The notes beneath the pieces were generated by a model that did no database searches, was not told where the DNA came from, and was given only the letters and a program-made list of their open reading frames with translations. A stretch of DNA of 24,800 bases from CAZBWE01 sp964568985 (lineage in GTDB: Bacteria > Planctomycetota > Phycisphaerae > Sedimentisphaerales > Anaerobacaceae). Made by a program: the position numbers and the translations under genes. Location: contig CAZMSP010000021.1 of assembly GCA_964568985.1 (NCBI GenBank), positions 1-24,800 of the forward strand, read 5' to 3'. Below, piece by piece: positions 14,767 to 22,571 of the stretch (within the stretch, counting starts at the first letter, position 1; each line of letters begins with the position of its first letter).

Positions 14767-15993
14767 ATGGAATTTAAGAAAAAGACACTGGGAAATGGGC
14801 TGGATTTAATCGGCGAGGTTAATAGAGCTGCCAAGTCGGCAGCGGTGGGTTTCTTCATCAAAACAGGTTCGCGAGACGAGACAAAACAAATAAATGGGGT
14901 GTCTCACTTTTTGGAGCATATGTTATTCAAAGGCACCGAAAAACTAAGCGCCATTGAAGTAAATGAGGCGTTCGACAGAACCGGGGCAGAATTCAACGCC
15001 GGCACAAGCTGGGAAAACACGGTATATTATGCAGCGGTTCTTCCGGAATATTTAGAGCAGGTTACGAAGCTATGGATAGAACTTATGCGGCCGGCACTTC
15101 GAGAGGAGGACTTTAATCTTGAGAAGAACGTAATCAAAGAAGAAATAGCGATGTACAGAGATACTCCAAATTTCGAGGTTATGGATAAATGTCAAAGTCT
15201 GTATTTTGAAGACCATCCCTGCGGCAACAGTGTTCTTGGCAGTGTGGAGAGTGTAGAGGGCTTAACGGCTGAGCAGATGCGGGAATATTTTACCAGGCGT
15301 TACGCACCGAATAATATAGTGTTTGCCTGTGCAGGCAATTTCGACTGGGACAAAATATGCTCGGTTGTGGAATCACCCTGCAGCCAATGGCAAAGTCAGC
15401 GGGCTGAAAGAAAACTGGGAGAAGCGCCGGGGGGTAAAAAGAAAAAGCGAATCGAAAAAGCGAATTTGGTTCGTGAGCATATATGTCTTATGTCTGCAGG
15501 TCCAAGCGCTCAGGATGAAGCCAAATTTGCAGCTTTACTTTTAGGGGTTATCGTAGGAGACAGTGTTGGTTCACGATTTTACTGGGAATTAGTGGACAAG
15601 GCGTTGGCGGAAGCTGCAGTAACACATTGTTGTCCGATGGATGGAGTTGGTGTGTTTTATAATAACATTTGCTGCAGCCCTGAAAATGTTTCTGCTGTGC
15701 TTGGAATAGTCGAGGATATTTTTCAAAGTCTTTGCGAAAGCGGTATAAAAGAAGAAGAGTTGAATAAGGCAAGAAATAAGGTTCTCAGCAGACTGGTTCT
15801 CGAAAATGAACTACCAATGGGCCGATTGAGCGCTCTCGGCTCGAACTGGATATATTTAAAGCAGTATCGCACAATTGAGGATGATATTGGTGCGATTAAG
15901 GCCGTCACCGTTGACGACGTTAATTCCTTGATAAAGCAATTAAATCTAGGAGAATCCACGCAGTTTTCAATAGGTCCTGCTCAATCAAGCTAA
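14767..15993 (+). CDS. M16 zinc metallopeptidase, catalytic subunit
   Basis: A 408-residue M16B peptidase. The inverted zinc motif is intact: H47-F-L-E50-H51 in GVSHFLEHMLFKGT, with the third metal ligand among E125/E126 in VIKEEI, about 75 residues later as in the family. The C-terminal half is the usual inactive repeat domain. No signal peptide is seen, so it likely acts in the cytoplasm on peptides or unfolded segments. It starts 8 nt after its non-catalytic partner, with AAAGG touching the ATG, so the two are probably translated together in equal amounts and form a heterodimer. Confidence 0.93.
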   Translation: MEFKKKTLGNGLDLIGEVNRAAKSAAVGFFIKTGSRDETKQINGVSHFLEHMLFKGTEKLSAIEVNEAFDRTGAEFNAGTSWENTVYYAAVLPEYLEQVTKLWIELMRPALREEDFNLEKNVIKEEIAMYRDTPNFEVMDKCQSLYFEDHPCGNSVLGSVESVEGLTAEQMREYFTRRYAPNNIVFACAGNFDWDKICSVVESPCSQWQSQRAERKLGEAPGGKKKKRIEKANLVREHICLMSAGPSAQDEAKFAALLLGVIVGDSVGSRFYWELVDKALAEAAVTHCCPMDGVGVFYNNICCSPENVSAVLGIVEDIFQSLCESGIKEEELNKARNKVLSRLVLENELPMGRLSALGSNWIYLKQYRTIEDDIGAIKAVTVDDVNSLIKQLNLGESTQFSIGPAQSS

Positions 15994-16019
15994 GAGCCAA
16001 TTGTCTACAATAGCCAATC

Positions 16020-16038
16020 GCCCGGGCAAAACCCGAGC
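16020..16038. terminator. Candidate hairpin between convergent genes
   Basis: GCCCGGG-CAAAA-CCCGAGC forms a 6-7 bp stem with one mismatch. It lies 27 nt after the M16 stop and before the end of the minus-strand secreted-protein operon. There is no T-run, so it is only a weak terminator candidate. The rest of 15994-16144 holds nothing I recognise. Confidence 0.35.
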
Positions 16039-16144
16039 CAATAACAAGCAAAGATGCCGTATTCAACGAAGTCAATCACATTGACTCCACGCAAGTCGAC
16101 GCCTTCGGACTAATTGTTCCCGTCATTTTAGCCGGTTCCTGCTC

Positions 16145-16813
16145 TCACGGCGCAGTCCAGGAAGTCTTAAGATTAGCATATCTCGGTGGGCATATTCCCC
16201 AATCATTCGGGCAATAATCGAGCCAATGATTGGCAAAAACACTCAAATCGTCCCAATTAACGCTGCCATCTTCATATAAATCGGCCTCCAGTCCAGGCCC
16301 CGTCTCCCACCACTGGACTGCAAAATTGGCGAACTGCTCGAAATTGACCAACTCGGCCGAGCGAAAGCGAAAGTGTATCCATCCGATATTCTCACCCCAG
16401 GCCCAGCCGGCGAAGTCGCCATTGCTGTCTATGGTGACTCCGTAGTGGTTGGGGTCGCCGGGAACGTTAGGGTCGAAGTTGAGCCAGCCGACGTTTTCAC
16501 CCCAGGCATAACCTGATAACCGGCCTGTACCATCGTTGCTGACGCCGGTGTTCGGGTCATCGTCATTCGGGTCAAGATTTACCCAGCCGATGTTTTCTGC
16601 CCAGATAAAACCGGTCAATTCGCTACTGCTGACTGTTGCACCCACATTCGGTCCTGCTATATTCGGCTCGAAGTTCAGCCAGCCGACATTCTCGCCGTAG
16701 GCATATTGACTGCCGTCGTCATCAGGGTCAATGTTCTCTCCGTAACTAAGGCTCGTACAGTATACCAGTATGCTCAGAAATCCGACTATTTGCAATATCG
16801 TTTTACGATTCAT
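16145..16813 (-). CDS. Secreted GENxGW-repeat protein with dockerin-like tail
   Basis: A 222-residue secreted protein with a signal peptide (about 1-24). Four repeats follow at about 39-50, 71-82, 104-115 and 139-148: YGENVGWLNFEP, WAENIGWVNLDP, WGENVGWLNFDP and WGENIGWIHF, each spaced 32-35 residues apart and linked by Asp/Asn/Pro-rich, calcium-binding-like segments. The C-terminal part (about 157-198) resembles a dockerin or EF-hand pair: FEQFANFAVQWW, then DGSVNWDDLSVFANHWL. Such repeats are common in planctomycete secreted proteins and their role is unknown. It is the second gene of an operon, 14 nt after the beta-helix gene, with AAGGGAG 6 nt ahead of its ATG. Confidence 0.8.
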   Translation of the reverse strand: MNRKTILQIVGFLSILVYCTSLSYGENIDPDDDGSQYAYGENVGWLNFEPNIAGPNVGATVSSSELTGFIWAENIGWVNLDPNDDDPNTGVSNDGTGRLSGYAWGENVGWLNFDPNVPGDPNHYGVTIDSNGDFAGWAWGENIGWIHFRFRSAELVNFEQFANFAVQWWETGPGLEADLYEDGSVNWDDLSVFANHWLDYCPNDWGICPPRYANLKTSWTAP

Positions 16814-16827
16814 TGCGGTCTCCCTTC

Positions 16828-18138
16828 TTAGAACTCAAAGTTTGCCGTGGGGTCGGTATTAATAAAGCTACCTCCACCTGCAACATTTCTGATTTGCCCA
16901 TAGGCGTTGCCTGCAGCGATGTCGTAATTAGTCGCGTTATTGCTGGCCTTATTTCCGATGATAATATTATCAGTATTGCTAACATAGATTCCCGTCCCTC
17001 CTGTTACCATGTTGGTCACTACGTTCGCTTCGATGGTGCTATAACGACCTGAACCACGAATATTGTACGGAGTGTTATCGCATACAGTATTACCCTTCAC
17101 AAGGCAAGAGAACAAAACAACTATGCCAGCATCTGTGCTATAAGTACCATTATCGCTTACTGTGTTGTTGGTTACTATGCTTTGGTCAGCACGGATTCCG
17201 AAGCTGGTATTTCCGTAGACTGCGTTGTCAGTCACTGTGGACTTAGTTACCCAGATACCATCATCATTATTGTCGAAGACTGAGTTTCCAATCACCGAGC
17301 TGCCGTGGGCTTCGATGCCCATCTCCTCGTTGTTATTGACCGAGTTGCCAATTATAGCCGAGCCGTACACGCCGTAGATGCCGTGGCCATGGTTCTTTGC
17401 GACCGTATTACCGGATATCGTGGTGCCAGTTCCACCTGTACCCAAGATGCCACAATAACCCATGTTGTTGTATACTGTATTGCCCATGACCGTGCTACCA
17501 GCGCCAGCCAAGATGCCGCAGTCATTATTATCGTAGACCGTATTGCCCGTCACTGTGCTGCCGAGGTAAGTGTAAATTCCATCGTCCCCATTTCCACCAA
17601 CGGAGCAGTCCTTCACCAGATTTTCACTGGAAACGAGATAAACACCGCTACCTCCATTGGAGACAATCCTCATACAGATAATCCGATGCCCTTTGCCATC
17701 AAGCAGGTTCGGGTCGATGAAATTTTTATCAGCGATACCATGAGAGCCGAAGCCCTCGATTTTTCCGTTGCGAATTTCCACATGGCAGCGACCGTTCATA
17801 TAGATACCACAGCCTGTCCCTGAGCCCGGGCCAATGAGACTGAAGCCAGCCAGGTCAATGGTCACATCGTTGGCATCAATGGTAATGGCGTTGGCATCGT
17901 TGGACTCGAATTCTATGGTTTCAGTGAAATAATACGAGTTTGGCTCGGTGATGGTCAGTGGCAAATCCGAAGCGTGAATCGGGATTCGCGGCTCGACCTC
18001 ATCCAGAGTCTTCATTGTCGGTCCTGGTGGTGCGCTCGGCTCCAGATTGCCGGCATAAGCAGGCAAGAATATAACTGCCAGTCCTGCTAAAGCCAGTAAG
18101 CCCACCAGCACTGTTGTTTTTGCTTTTTTCGTTTCCAT
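16828..18138 (-). CDS. Secreted right-handed beta-helix protein
   Basis: A 436-residue protein with a clear signal peptide cleaved after PAYA (about residue 29). After the PSAPPGPTMKTLDEVEP linker, residues about 60-420 are a parallel beta-helix of the NosD/pectate-lyase-like type. Repeats of about 22 residues such as STVTGNTVYDNNDCGILAG, STVMGNTVYNNMGYCGIL and SVIGNSVFDNNDDGIWV form the coils. No catalytic site is obvious, so it may be a polysaccharide-binding or structural surface protein rather than a lyase. AAAGGAAAAG sits ahead of the ATG at 18138. It is the first gene of a two-gene secreted operon. Confidence 0.88.
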   Translation of the reverse strand: METKKAKTTVLVGLLALAGLAVIFLPAYAGNLEPSAPPGPTMKTLDEVEPRIPIHASDLPLTITEPNSYYFTETIEFESNDANAITIDANDVTIDLAGFSLIGPGSGTGCGIYMNGRCHVEIRNGKIEGFGSHGIADKNFIDPNLLDGKGHRIICMRIVSNGGSGVYLVSSENLVKDCSVGGNGDDGIYTYLGSTVTGNTVYDNNDCGILAGAGSTVMGNTVYNNMGYCGILGTGGTGTTISGNTVAKNHGHGIYGVYGSAIIGNSVNNNEEMGIEAHGSSVIGNSVFDNNDDGIWVTKSTVTDNAVYGNTSFGIRADQSIVTNNTVSDNGTYSTDAGIVVLFSCLVKGNTVCDNTPYNIRGSGRYSTIEANVVTNMVTGGTGIYVSNTDNIIIGNKASNNATNYDIAAGNAYGQIRNVAGGGSFINTDPTANFEF

Positions 18139-18172
18139 TTACTTTTCCTTTCAAAAAATGTTAAAATTTTCA

Positions 18173-18193
18173 CGGTGCACTCTATGCGCACCG
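18173..18193. promoter_or_regulatory. Inverted repeat in the leader of the beta-helix operon
   Basis: CGGTGCAC (18173-18180) and GCGCACCG (18186-18193) pair over 8 positions with one wobble and a 5-nt loop. It lies about 35 nt upstream of the beta-helix start codon, so it could be an operator or an RNA hairpin in the leader. Confidence 0.4.
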
Positions 18194-18415
18194 GCACCCA
18201 CTGGTTAAATTACGAAAAAACTTGGCCAATAGAGACGAGTTTGCCCATCACCAACACTGCCTCAAAACCCTAAAAAGGATATAATCGGGCAAATTAACCT
18301 GCTTTTAAGTCTTAGTCAAGAAAAAAATGAATTATTTCAGATGTGGTTTTATGATTAATTACAGTTGATTTGTGGCTGACCGGTCGTGGCTGGAGGTGCC
18401 TCCCGCAGTTTACTC

Positions 18416-18444
18416 TTGATTAATACCGACAATATCATTAGATT
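18416..18444 (+). promoter_or_regulatory. Candidate promoter for the membrane-protein/YkgJ operon
   Basis: TTGATT (18416-18421), a 17-nt spacer and TAGATT (18439-18444) give a fair sigma70 match. The ribosome binding site AAAAGGTGAG at about 18460-18470 and the ATG at 18476 follow closely. Confidence 0.35.
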
Positions 18445-18475
18445 AAGATTAAAAATCTTGAAAAGGTGAGAGTAG

Positions 18476-19054
18476 ATGTTCAACTTTTTTGAGCAGCCGT
18501 GGACACTATTCATTACCGCAGTTGTCGTTCTATATGCGATGTTCAGACTTCGCGGTGTTTTTCCCAAAAAACATCATTGGTGGCAATGGCTGATTCCGGT
18601 CTTTATCGCTGTGAGCGCTTTTGGGCTGGATTGGATTGTTCAAACCGATTTTGAGAAGATTAATACCTTGATTAACACGGGTATAAAAGCTGTCGAGGAG
18701 GAAAATATCAGCGCAATCGGGGCGATTGTTTCAGCGGATTACAAGGACTCATTTCACTATGGCAGAGAACAACTAAAGGCCCATTGCGAAAGAGAGCTAT
18801 CGCTCTCGCCGGTCGAGCAAAACAAGAAGATGTCTCAGCAATTGGAGATATCGCCACCGACAGCAACGGTTGACCTGACGGTGCTGATGAAATTTGAAAA
18901 AGACAGCTTCGTAGCTCAGAACTATAAGCAATTCGTGATAATGAGGGGGAAACTCTACCTGCAGAAAGAGCAAAATAAAAAATGGTTTATCAACCGAATT
19001 GAAATACTCGCAATTGACAATCAGCCGGTCAACTGGCGGCAAATCAGACAATAA
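18476..19054 (+). CDS. Membrane protein with NTF2-like periplasmic domain
   Basis: A 192-residue protein with two hydrophobic segments (about 7-26 and 37-56) separated by a basic RGVFPKKHH loop. A globular domain follows from about 60 to the end, beginning with a helix (FEKINTLINTGIKAVEEENI). Its pattern (VSADYKDSFH, then LKFEKDSF-like beta strands and WFINRIEI) is that of an NTF2/SnoaL-type alpha-beta fold. Catalytic function is not evident. AAAAGGTGAG precedes the ATG. The gene is 4 nt ahead of the first YkgJ-like gene, so the three genes likely form one transcript. Confidence 0.7.
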   Translation: MFNFFEQPWTLFITAVVVLYAMFRLRGVFPKKHHWWQWLIPVFIAVSAFGLDWIVQTDFEKINTLINTGIKAVEEENISAIGAIVSADYKDSFHYGREQLKAHCERELSLSPVEQNKKMSQQLEISPPTATVDLTVLMKFEKDSFVAQNYKQFVIMRGKLYLQKEQNKKWFINRIEILAIDNQPVNWRQIRQ

Positions 19055-19058
19055 GGTA

Positions 19059-19556
19059 ATGGGTTTACCAAAAAGAAAGAGGCCGTGGTACGTTGGTGGG
19101 CTGCATTTTGAGTGTATGCAGTGTGGTCGATGCTGCGCCGGGCCGAGTGAGGGCTATATCTGGGTCACCAGGGCGGAGATTAAACTTATCGCAGATTTTC
19201 TGAAAATGACGGAAGCTCAGCTGCGGCAGAAGTACCTCAAGCGTGTCGGCCTGCGAACTACCATCATTGAACATCACTTTACAAAAAATTGTATATTTCT
19301 GAAACACGGATCCATTCTCTGCCCCTTAGGGGCTACGAAGGATGAATTACACGGAAAACAAAAAAATTGTTTGATTTATCCTGTTCGGCCGAACCAGTGC
19401 AGAACCTGGCCTTTCTGGCCGAGCAACTTGAAAAGCCCCGACATCTGGAACGAGACGGCCAAAAAGTGCCCCGGCATAAATCGCGGCAGATTCTACAGCT
19501 TTGAAGAAATAAAAAAAATTAAAAAGCAAAAATGGTTGCAATATGCAAAACAATAG
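19059..19556 (+). CDS. YkgJ-family cysteine-cluster protein 1
   Basis: A 165-residue protein of the YkgJ-type cysteine-cluster family, which likely binds zinc or an iron-sulfur cluster. Conserved cysteines are in FECMQCGRCC (C19, C22, C25, C26), NCIFL (C78), CLIYPVRPNQCRTW (C104, C114), and a late KKCPG. Between the NCIFL and CLIYPVRP motifs there is a spacer of about 17 residues (SILCPLGATKDELHGKQ) that starts on a perfect palindrome, GCCCCTTAGGGGC at 19321-19333, and may be an insertion. ATG at 19059 is chosen over upstream starts inside the previous gene; AAGG lies close ahead. It overlaps the second cysteine-cluster gene by 14 nt. Confidence 0.85.
   Translation: MGLPKRKRPWYVGGLHFECMQCGRCCAGPSEGYIWVTRAEIKLIADFLKMTEAQLRQKYLKRVGLRTTIIEHHFTKNCIFLKHGSILCPLGATKDELHGKQKNCLIYPVRPNQCRTWPFWPSNLKSPDIWNETAKKCPGINRGRFYSFEEIKKIKKQKWLQYAKQ
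19321..19333 (+). repeat. Palindrome GCCCCTTAGGGGC in the cysteine-cluster gene
   Basis: Perfect 5-bp arms around TTA, at the start of the extra spacer between two conserved cysteine motifs. It may mark a small insertion. I find no second exact copy in the window. Confidence 0.4.
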
Positions 19557-19998
19557 CCGGGTCCTGAAAAAAGTAGTCGAAATCTATGACTGGCTGGATT
19601 GCCAGATAAGTAATAACAGCGACTTAGCAGGAAAATGCAGGGCTTGTGGTCGATGCTGCGACTTTGAAAGACCTGCCCCTGCCTCTGAGCAGGGGTTCGA
19701 CCATCGTTTATTTGTTACAACGCCGGAATTGATGTATCTGGCTGCAAATCTGGGCGCCGAAGGTATAAAGCCGATGCAGACAAATCTCTGTCCATATAAT
19801 ATTGATAGCAAATGCAGCGTTTATAAATATCGTTTTGCCGGCTGTAGAATCTTTTATTGCAGGGGCGATAAGGATTTCCAAAGCGAATTAAGTGAATCAG
19901 CCCTTAAGAAATTCAAATCAATCTGCGAACAGCTCCAAATACAATATCGTTATATCGACCTCGAGGCCGCACTAAATAATCTGGTAGTCAATGCATAA
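19543..19998 (+). CDS. YkgJ-family cysteine-cluster protein 2
   Basis: A 151-residue second member of the same family. Cysteines occur in KCRACGRCCDF (C32, C35, C38, C39), in LCPYN and KCSVYKYRFAGCRIFYC. The usual CDF...HRLFVTTPEL stretch is broken by about eight extra residues (PAPASEQG, about 44-51) that come from a palindrome of CCCCTGC and GCAGGGG at 19676-19695. The ATG lies 14 nt before the end of the previous gene, so translation is probably coupled. Two tandem members may form a pair. The family's role is not well understood. Confidence 0.85.
   Translation: MQNNSRVLKKVVEIYDWLDCQISNNSDLAGKCRACGRCCDFERPAPASEQGFDHRLFVTTPELMYLAANLGAEGIKPMQTNLCPYNIDSKCSVYKYRFAGCRIFYCRGDKDFQSELSESALKKFKSICEQLQIQYRYIDLEAALNNLVVNA
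19676..19695 (+). repeat. Palindrome CCCCTGC / GCAGGGG in frame in a gene
   Basis: Arms 19676-19682 and 19689-19695, 6-nt loop. The arms are identical to the intergenic palindrome at 4977-4999. In frame it supplies most of the extra PAPASEQG segment of the second cysteine-cluster protein. Confidence 0.65.
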
Positions 19999-20033
19999 TT
20001 GCAGGTCAAAGGCACAAATAACCTGAATCGCTA

Positions 20034-20558
20034 CTATAAATCTGCTCGCTTTTGCTGTCTTGCCTCTTGTTCTACCTTTTTGATGAATCGAGTCTTGGCC
20101 TCTACATAGTCGTTTGAGTCTTTCCAGTCGTGCTGTGCCAATTCTTTTTTTAACAGAGCATACTTGGCAACCACTTCAGGATTATGGCGCAGGTAATCTC
20201 TGAACGACAAGTGTCTCTGCCAAAACGGCTTGCCCATTTCAACCATGTGTATATGATTAGTATCTCTTCCACTTTGAATTTTCCTGAAAAAGCGTCGATA
20301 AGGCATCACATCTTCGTACTCCGGCACATAGGTGTAACCCAAGGTAACTATCTTAGGGACAAGGTCATCCGCTTCGGCAAAATCGCGCAACCCTATCATG
20401 ATATCAATGATTTCTCTGGCGGCAAGACCAGGTACAGCCGTACTACCTATATGCTCAATACATGCTTCTACTTGGCCCAATGCCTCCAGAAGCAATTCTC
20501 GTTCCTGGTGAAACCGATTTGCCCAATCGAAATTGTACTCAATTATTTTAATCTTCAT
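20034..20558 (-). CDS. GrpB family protein (UPF0157)
   Basis: A 174-residue protein of the GrpB/UPF0157 family, a branch of the nucleotidyltransferase fold. The hallmark IEHIGSTAVPGLAAREIIDI is at residues 34-53, and NHIHMVEMGKPFWQRHLSFRDYLR is in the second half. The GSTxVPG loop and the later Asp are present, so nucleotide binding is likely; the substrate is unknown for the family. The usual Lys-Pro before IIDI is Arg-Glu here. The ribosome binding site is weak. It stands apart from the cell-wall cluster by a 53-nt gap and converges with the cysteine-cluster genes. Confidence 0.88.
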   Translation of the reverse strand: MKIKIIEYNFDWANRFHQERELLLEALGQVEACIEHIGSTAVPGLAAREIIDIMIGLRDFAEADDLVPKIVTLGYTYVPEYEDVMPYRRFFRKIQSGRDTNHIHMVEMGKPFWQRHLSFRDYLRHNPEVVAKYALLKKELAQHDWKDSNDYVEAKTRFIKKVEQEARQQKRADL

Positions 20559-20611
20559 AGGAATAGGGATTTCGATAACGGAAATGGATACAGCGTTTTA
20601 AAGTCTTTCAT

Positions 20612-21535
20612 CTAATATTTATCAATAGGCAAAGGGACGTTATTCTGCGGGTCGCGTAAATTGATATATTTTGCACCACCTAATAGTGAGCCATATTCTT
20701 TATAATAGCCGTAAAGTTTGGCCAATTTTTCCTCGTCGGTAGCTTCCAGATGTTTTTGCCAGCTGCCGAATTCAGCTCCCCAGATAACTTCAGTATTATC
20801 TTTTGCATAAAGAATAATATGCGGCTGGCGATTGTTCTGACGACCATTGAAATTGCTTACATCTATCCGAGCAATTTCATAAAGCAATGGCTTATCCGGC
20901 GTAACAGATTCGTCCATTTGTGCCAGCGCAGTCAGTACTGTTACAGCGGCGGCGATGTCCTCTCTTTCAAGCACCTGTCCTACTGGAGGGGTTTTCGTTA
21001 CCGAAACTCCTTCGACTCGAACAATCGGCAGATTCGGCATCGGCACAAAATCGAGCACCATAAGCTCGGCATCAACGTAAAATTTGTTAAAACCTGATTT
21101 GACCAGCGCCAGAGGTTTTCGCCACCGGCCTTTGATAATGACATTTTCGTGTGTGGTTCGCACTTTTACGTTGCCCAGCCAGCCCACAGATGCCAGGTTC
21201 TCTGCCACTAAACGTGCGGCTTTTTCATCAAGCTCGAGACTTTTATAACCTGCTGCAACGAGAATTTTTGTTTTTAGTTCGGTGCTTACCCATTCAGGCA
21301 CATCTTCCAACACCAATGGACCTGTCTGGACGGGTGTGGTTGACCTTACATACTTTTGGGCAAAATAAAGAGCTGCACCGGCTGCAACACAAATACAGAT
21401 GACCGCCAGAACTTTCAGAATGCCCATTAAGCTCGGTATTCGCAGAGGTAACTTTTGCTTTTTTCTCTTTACGGAAGGTCGGCGCTTAAATGATATCCTT
21501 CTGCTCCTGTTTTTTGCTCTTTTTCTTTTAGCCAC
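20612..21535 (-). CDS. ftsQ: Cell division protein FtsQ/DivIB-like
   Basis: A 307-residue protein with a very basic cytoplasmic N-terminus (residues 1-30), one transmembrane helix at about 38-60, and an extracytoplasmic part. That part starts with a POTRA-like domain (about 75-135) and ends in YINLRDPQNNVPLP, as FtsQ proteins commonly end near a Y-x-D/N-L-R strand. FtsQ links early and late divisome proteins. The position right after ddl in a mur cluster is the classical place for ftsQ and supports the call, since sequence similarity is low. The start is GTG at 21535, 12 nt after the ddl stop. Confidence 0.7.
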   Translation of the reverse strand: MAKRKRAKNRSRRISFKRRPSVKRKKQKLPLRIPSLMGILKVLAVICICVAAGAALYFAQKYVRSTTPVQTGPLVLEDVPEWVSTELKTKILVAAGYKSLELDEKAARLVAENLASVGWLGNVKVRTTHENVIIKGRWRKPLALVKSGFNKFYVDAELMVLDFVPMPNLPIVRVEGVSVTKTPPVGQVLEREDIAAAVTVLTALAQMDESVTPDKPLLYEIARIDVSNFNGRQNNRQPHIILYAKDNTEVIWGAEFGSWQKHLEATDEEKLAKLYGYYKEYGSLLGGAKYINLRDPQNNVPLPIDKY

Positions 21536-21547
21536 AGCTATCTTTTA

Positions 21548-22492
21548 TCACTTAATCGCCCGATTAGAAAGAGGTTCCGGATTATTATTCGCCAATGCTT
21601 CTTCAATGATTTTCAGGCACAAATCGCTCATTGACAATCCTGTCTTGGCAGCAGCCTTAGGCAGGTCGGAACGCATTGTGAAACCGGGAATAGCATTAAG
21701 TTCCAGTGCATAGGCAGCGTCGTCTTTGCCCAGCCTGAAATCAACTCTTGCAAAATGGCGACAGCCGAGCGCATTGAAACAATCCAATGCTGCAGTTTTT
21801 ATTTTTGCTGTCAGGGCCGGGTTATCAATGGTGTCAAAGAGAAATTTTGTCTGCTCATCGAAATATTTTGCATGATAGTCGTAAAAGCCGGTTTGTGTCC
21901 GAAGCTCAATGATTGGAAGCGCCTGGTCACAGAGGACACCAACTGTTATATCCCGCCCCGGTATGAGCTCTTCAATCATACAATCACCGTACTCGGTTAA
22001 ACAATTCGATGCTTTATTGATAGCTTCGCTCCAGTTATTTGCAATGCGCATACCGACACTGCTTCCCTGTCCGACAGGTTTCACCACATATCCGTCTGCA
22101 AACTGTTCGAGCGGTTTTTCAAGCTTATCCGGGTCAACATTGGGATTGAATTCTATTGCAAGGGGTGTGAGAATGCCGGCCTTTGCAAAAACCTTTTTGC
22201 TTGCCATTTTATCAAGGGCCAATCTGCACGCTGCCGGCCCACTGCCGGTATAGACAAGCCCTTTGTCTTCGAGTATCTGCTGAATCTGGCCATCTTCACC
22301 GAATCTGCCGTGAAGCGCGATAAAGAACACATCAATATCACTGTCCTCGAGGATACTCATATTATCCGGTTGAATATCAGCGGGTACTACGTTCAGGCCA
22401 GCTTCTTTTAAGGCCTGCGCGACGCATTGGCCGCTTTGAATGCTGATGTCACGCTCTTGCCCGATACCTCCCATAAGGACGGCGACTTTCAA
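21548..22492 (-). CDS. ddl: D-alanine--D-alanine ligase
   Basis: A 314-residue ATP-grasp enzyme joining two D-alanines for the peptidoglycan pentapeptide. Landmarks in order: KVAVLMGGIGQERDISIQSG, ALHGRFGEDGQIQ, YVVKPVGQGSSVGM (ATP and substrate loop), EELIPGRDITVG, and ARVDFRLG with LELNAIPGFTMRSDLP (magnesium and substrate site near the C-terminus). TTG at 22492 is chosen over TTG at 22513 because GGAG lies about 8 nt ahead and it gives the usual family start. Third gene of murC-murB-ddl-ftsQ, 79 nt after murB. Confidence 0.95.
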   Translation of the reverse strand: MKVAVLMGGIGQERDISIQSGQCVAQALKEAGLNVVPADIQPDNMSILEDSDIDVFFIALHGRFGEDGQIQQILEDKGLVYTGSGPAACRLALDKMASKKVFAKAGILTPLAIEFNPNVDPDKLEKPLEQFADGYVVKPVGQGSSVGMRIANNWSEAINKASNCLTEYGDCMIEELIPGRDITVGVLCDQALPIIELRTQTGFYDYHAKYFDEQTKFLFDTIDNPALTAKIKTAALDCFNALGCRHFARVDFRLGKDDAAYALELNAIPGFTMRSDLPKAAAKTGLSMSDLCLKIIEEALANNNPEPLSNRAIK

Positions 22493-22571
22493 TTTTTTTT
22501 CTCCTGTTCTCAATTCACCAACTCCCTTATACTCCTATCAAGCGATAAGCCACGGGGCACGGGTAACGAAC

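Larger units (their letters stand above)
18139..18475. other. Divergent intergenic region
   Basis: A 337-nt gap between the minus-strand secreted operon and the plus-strand membrane-protein gene. I see no gene; a small open frame on the minus strand (18355-18567) overlaps the start of the next gene and looks spurious. The gap must hold promoters for both directions; the hairpin and promoter candidates are listed separately. Confidence 0.6.

Noticed and set aside
17305..17823. Plus-strand open frame of 172 codons opposite the beta-helix gene
   Set aside because: It is a shadow of the repetitive beta-helix coding sequence; the minus strand has the signal peptide and ribosome binding site.
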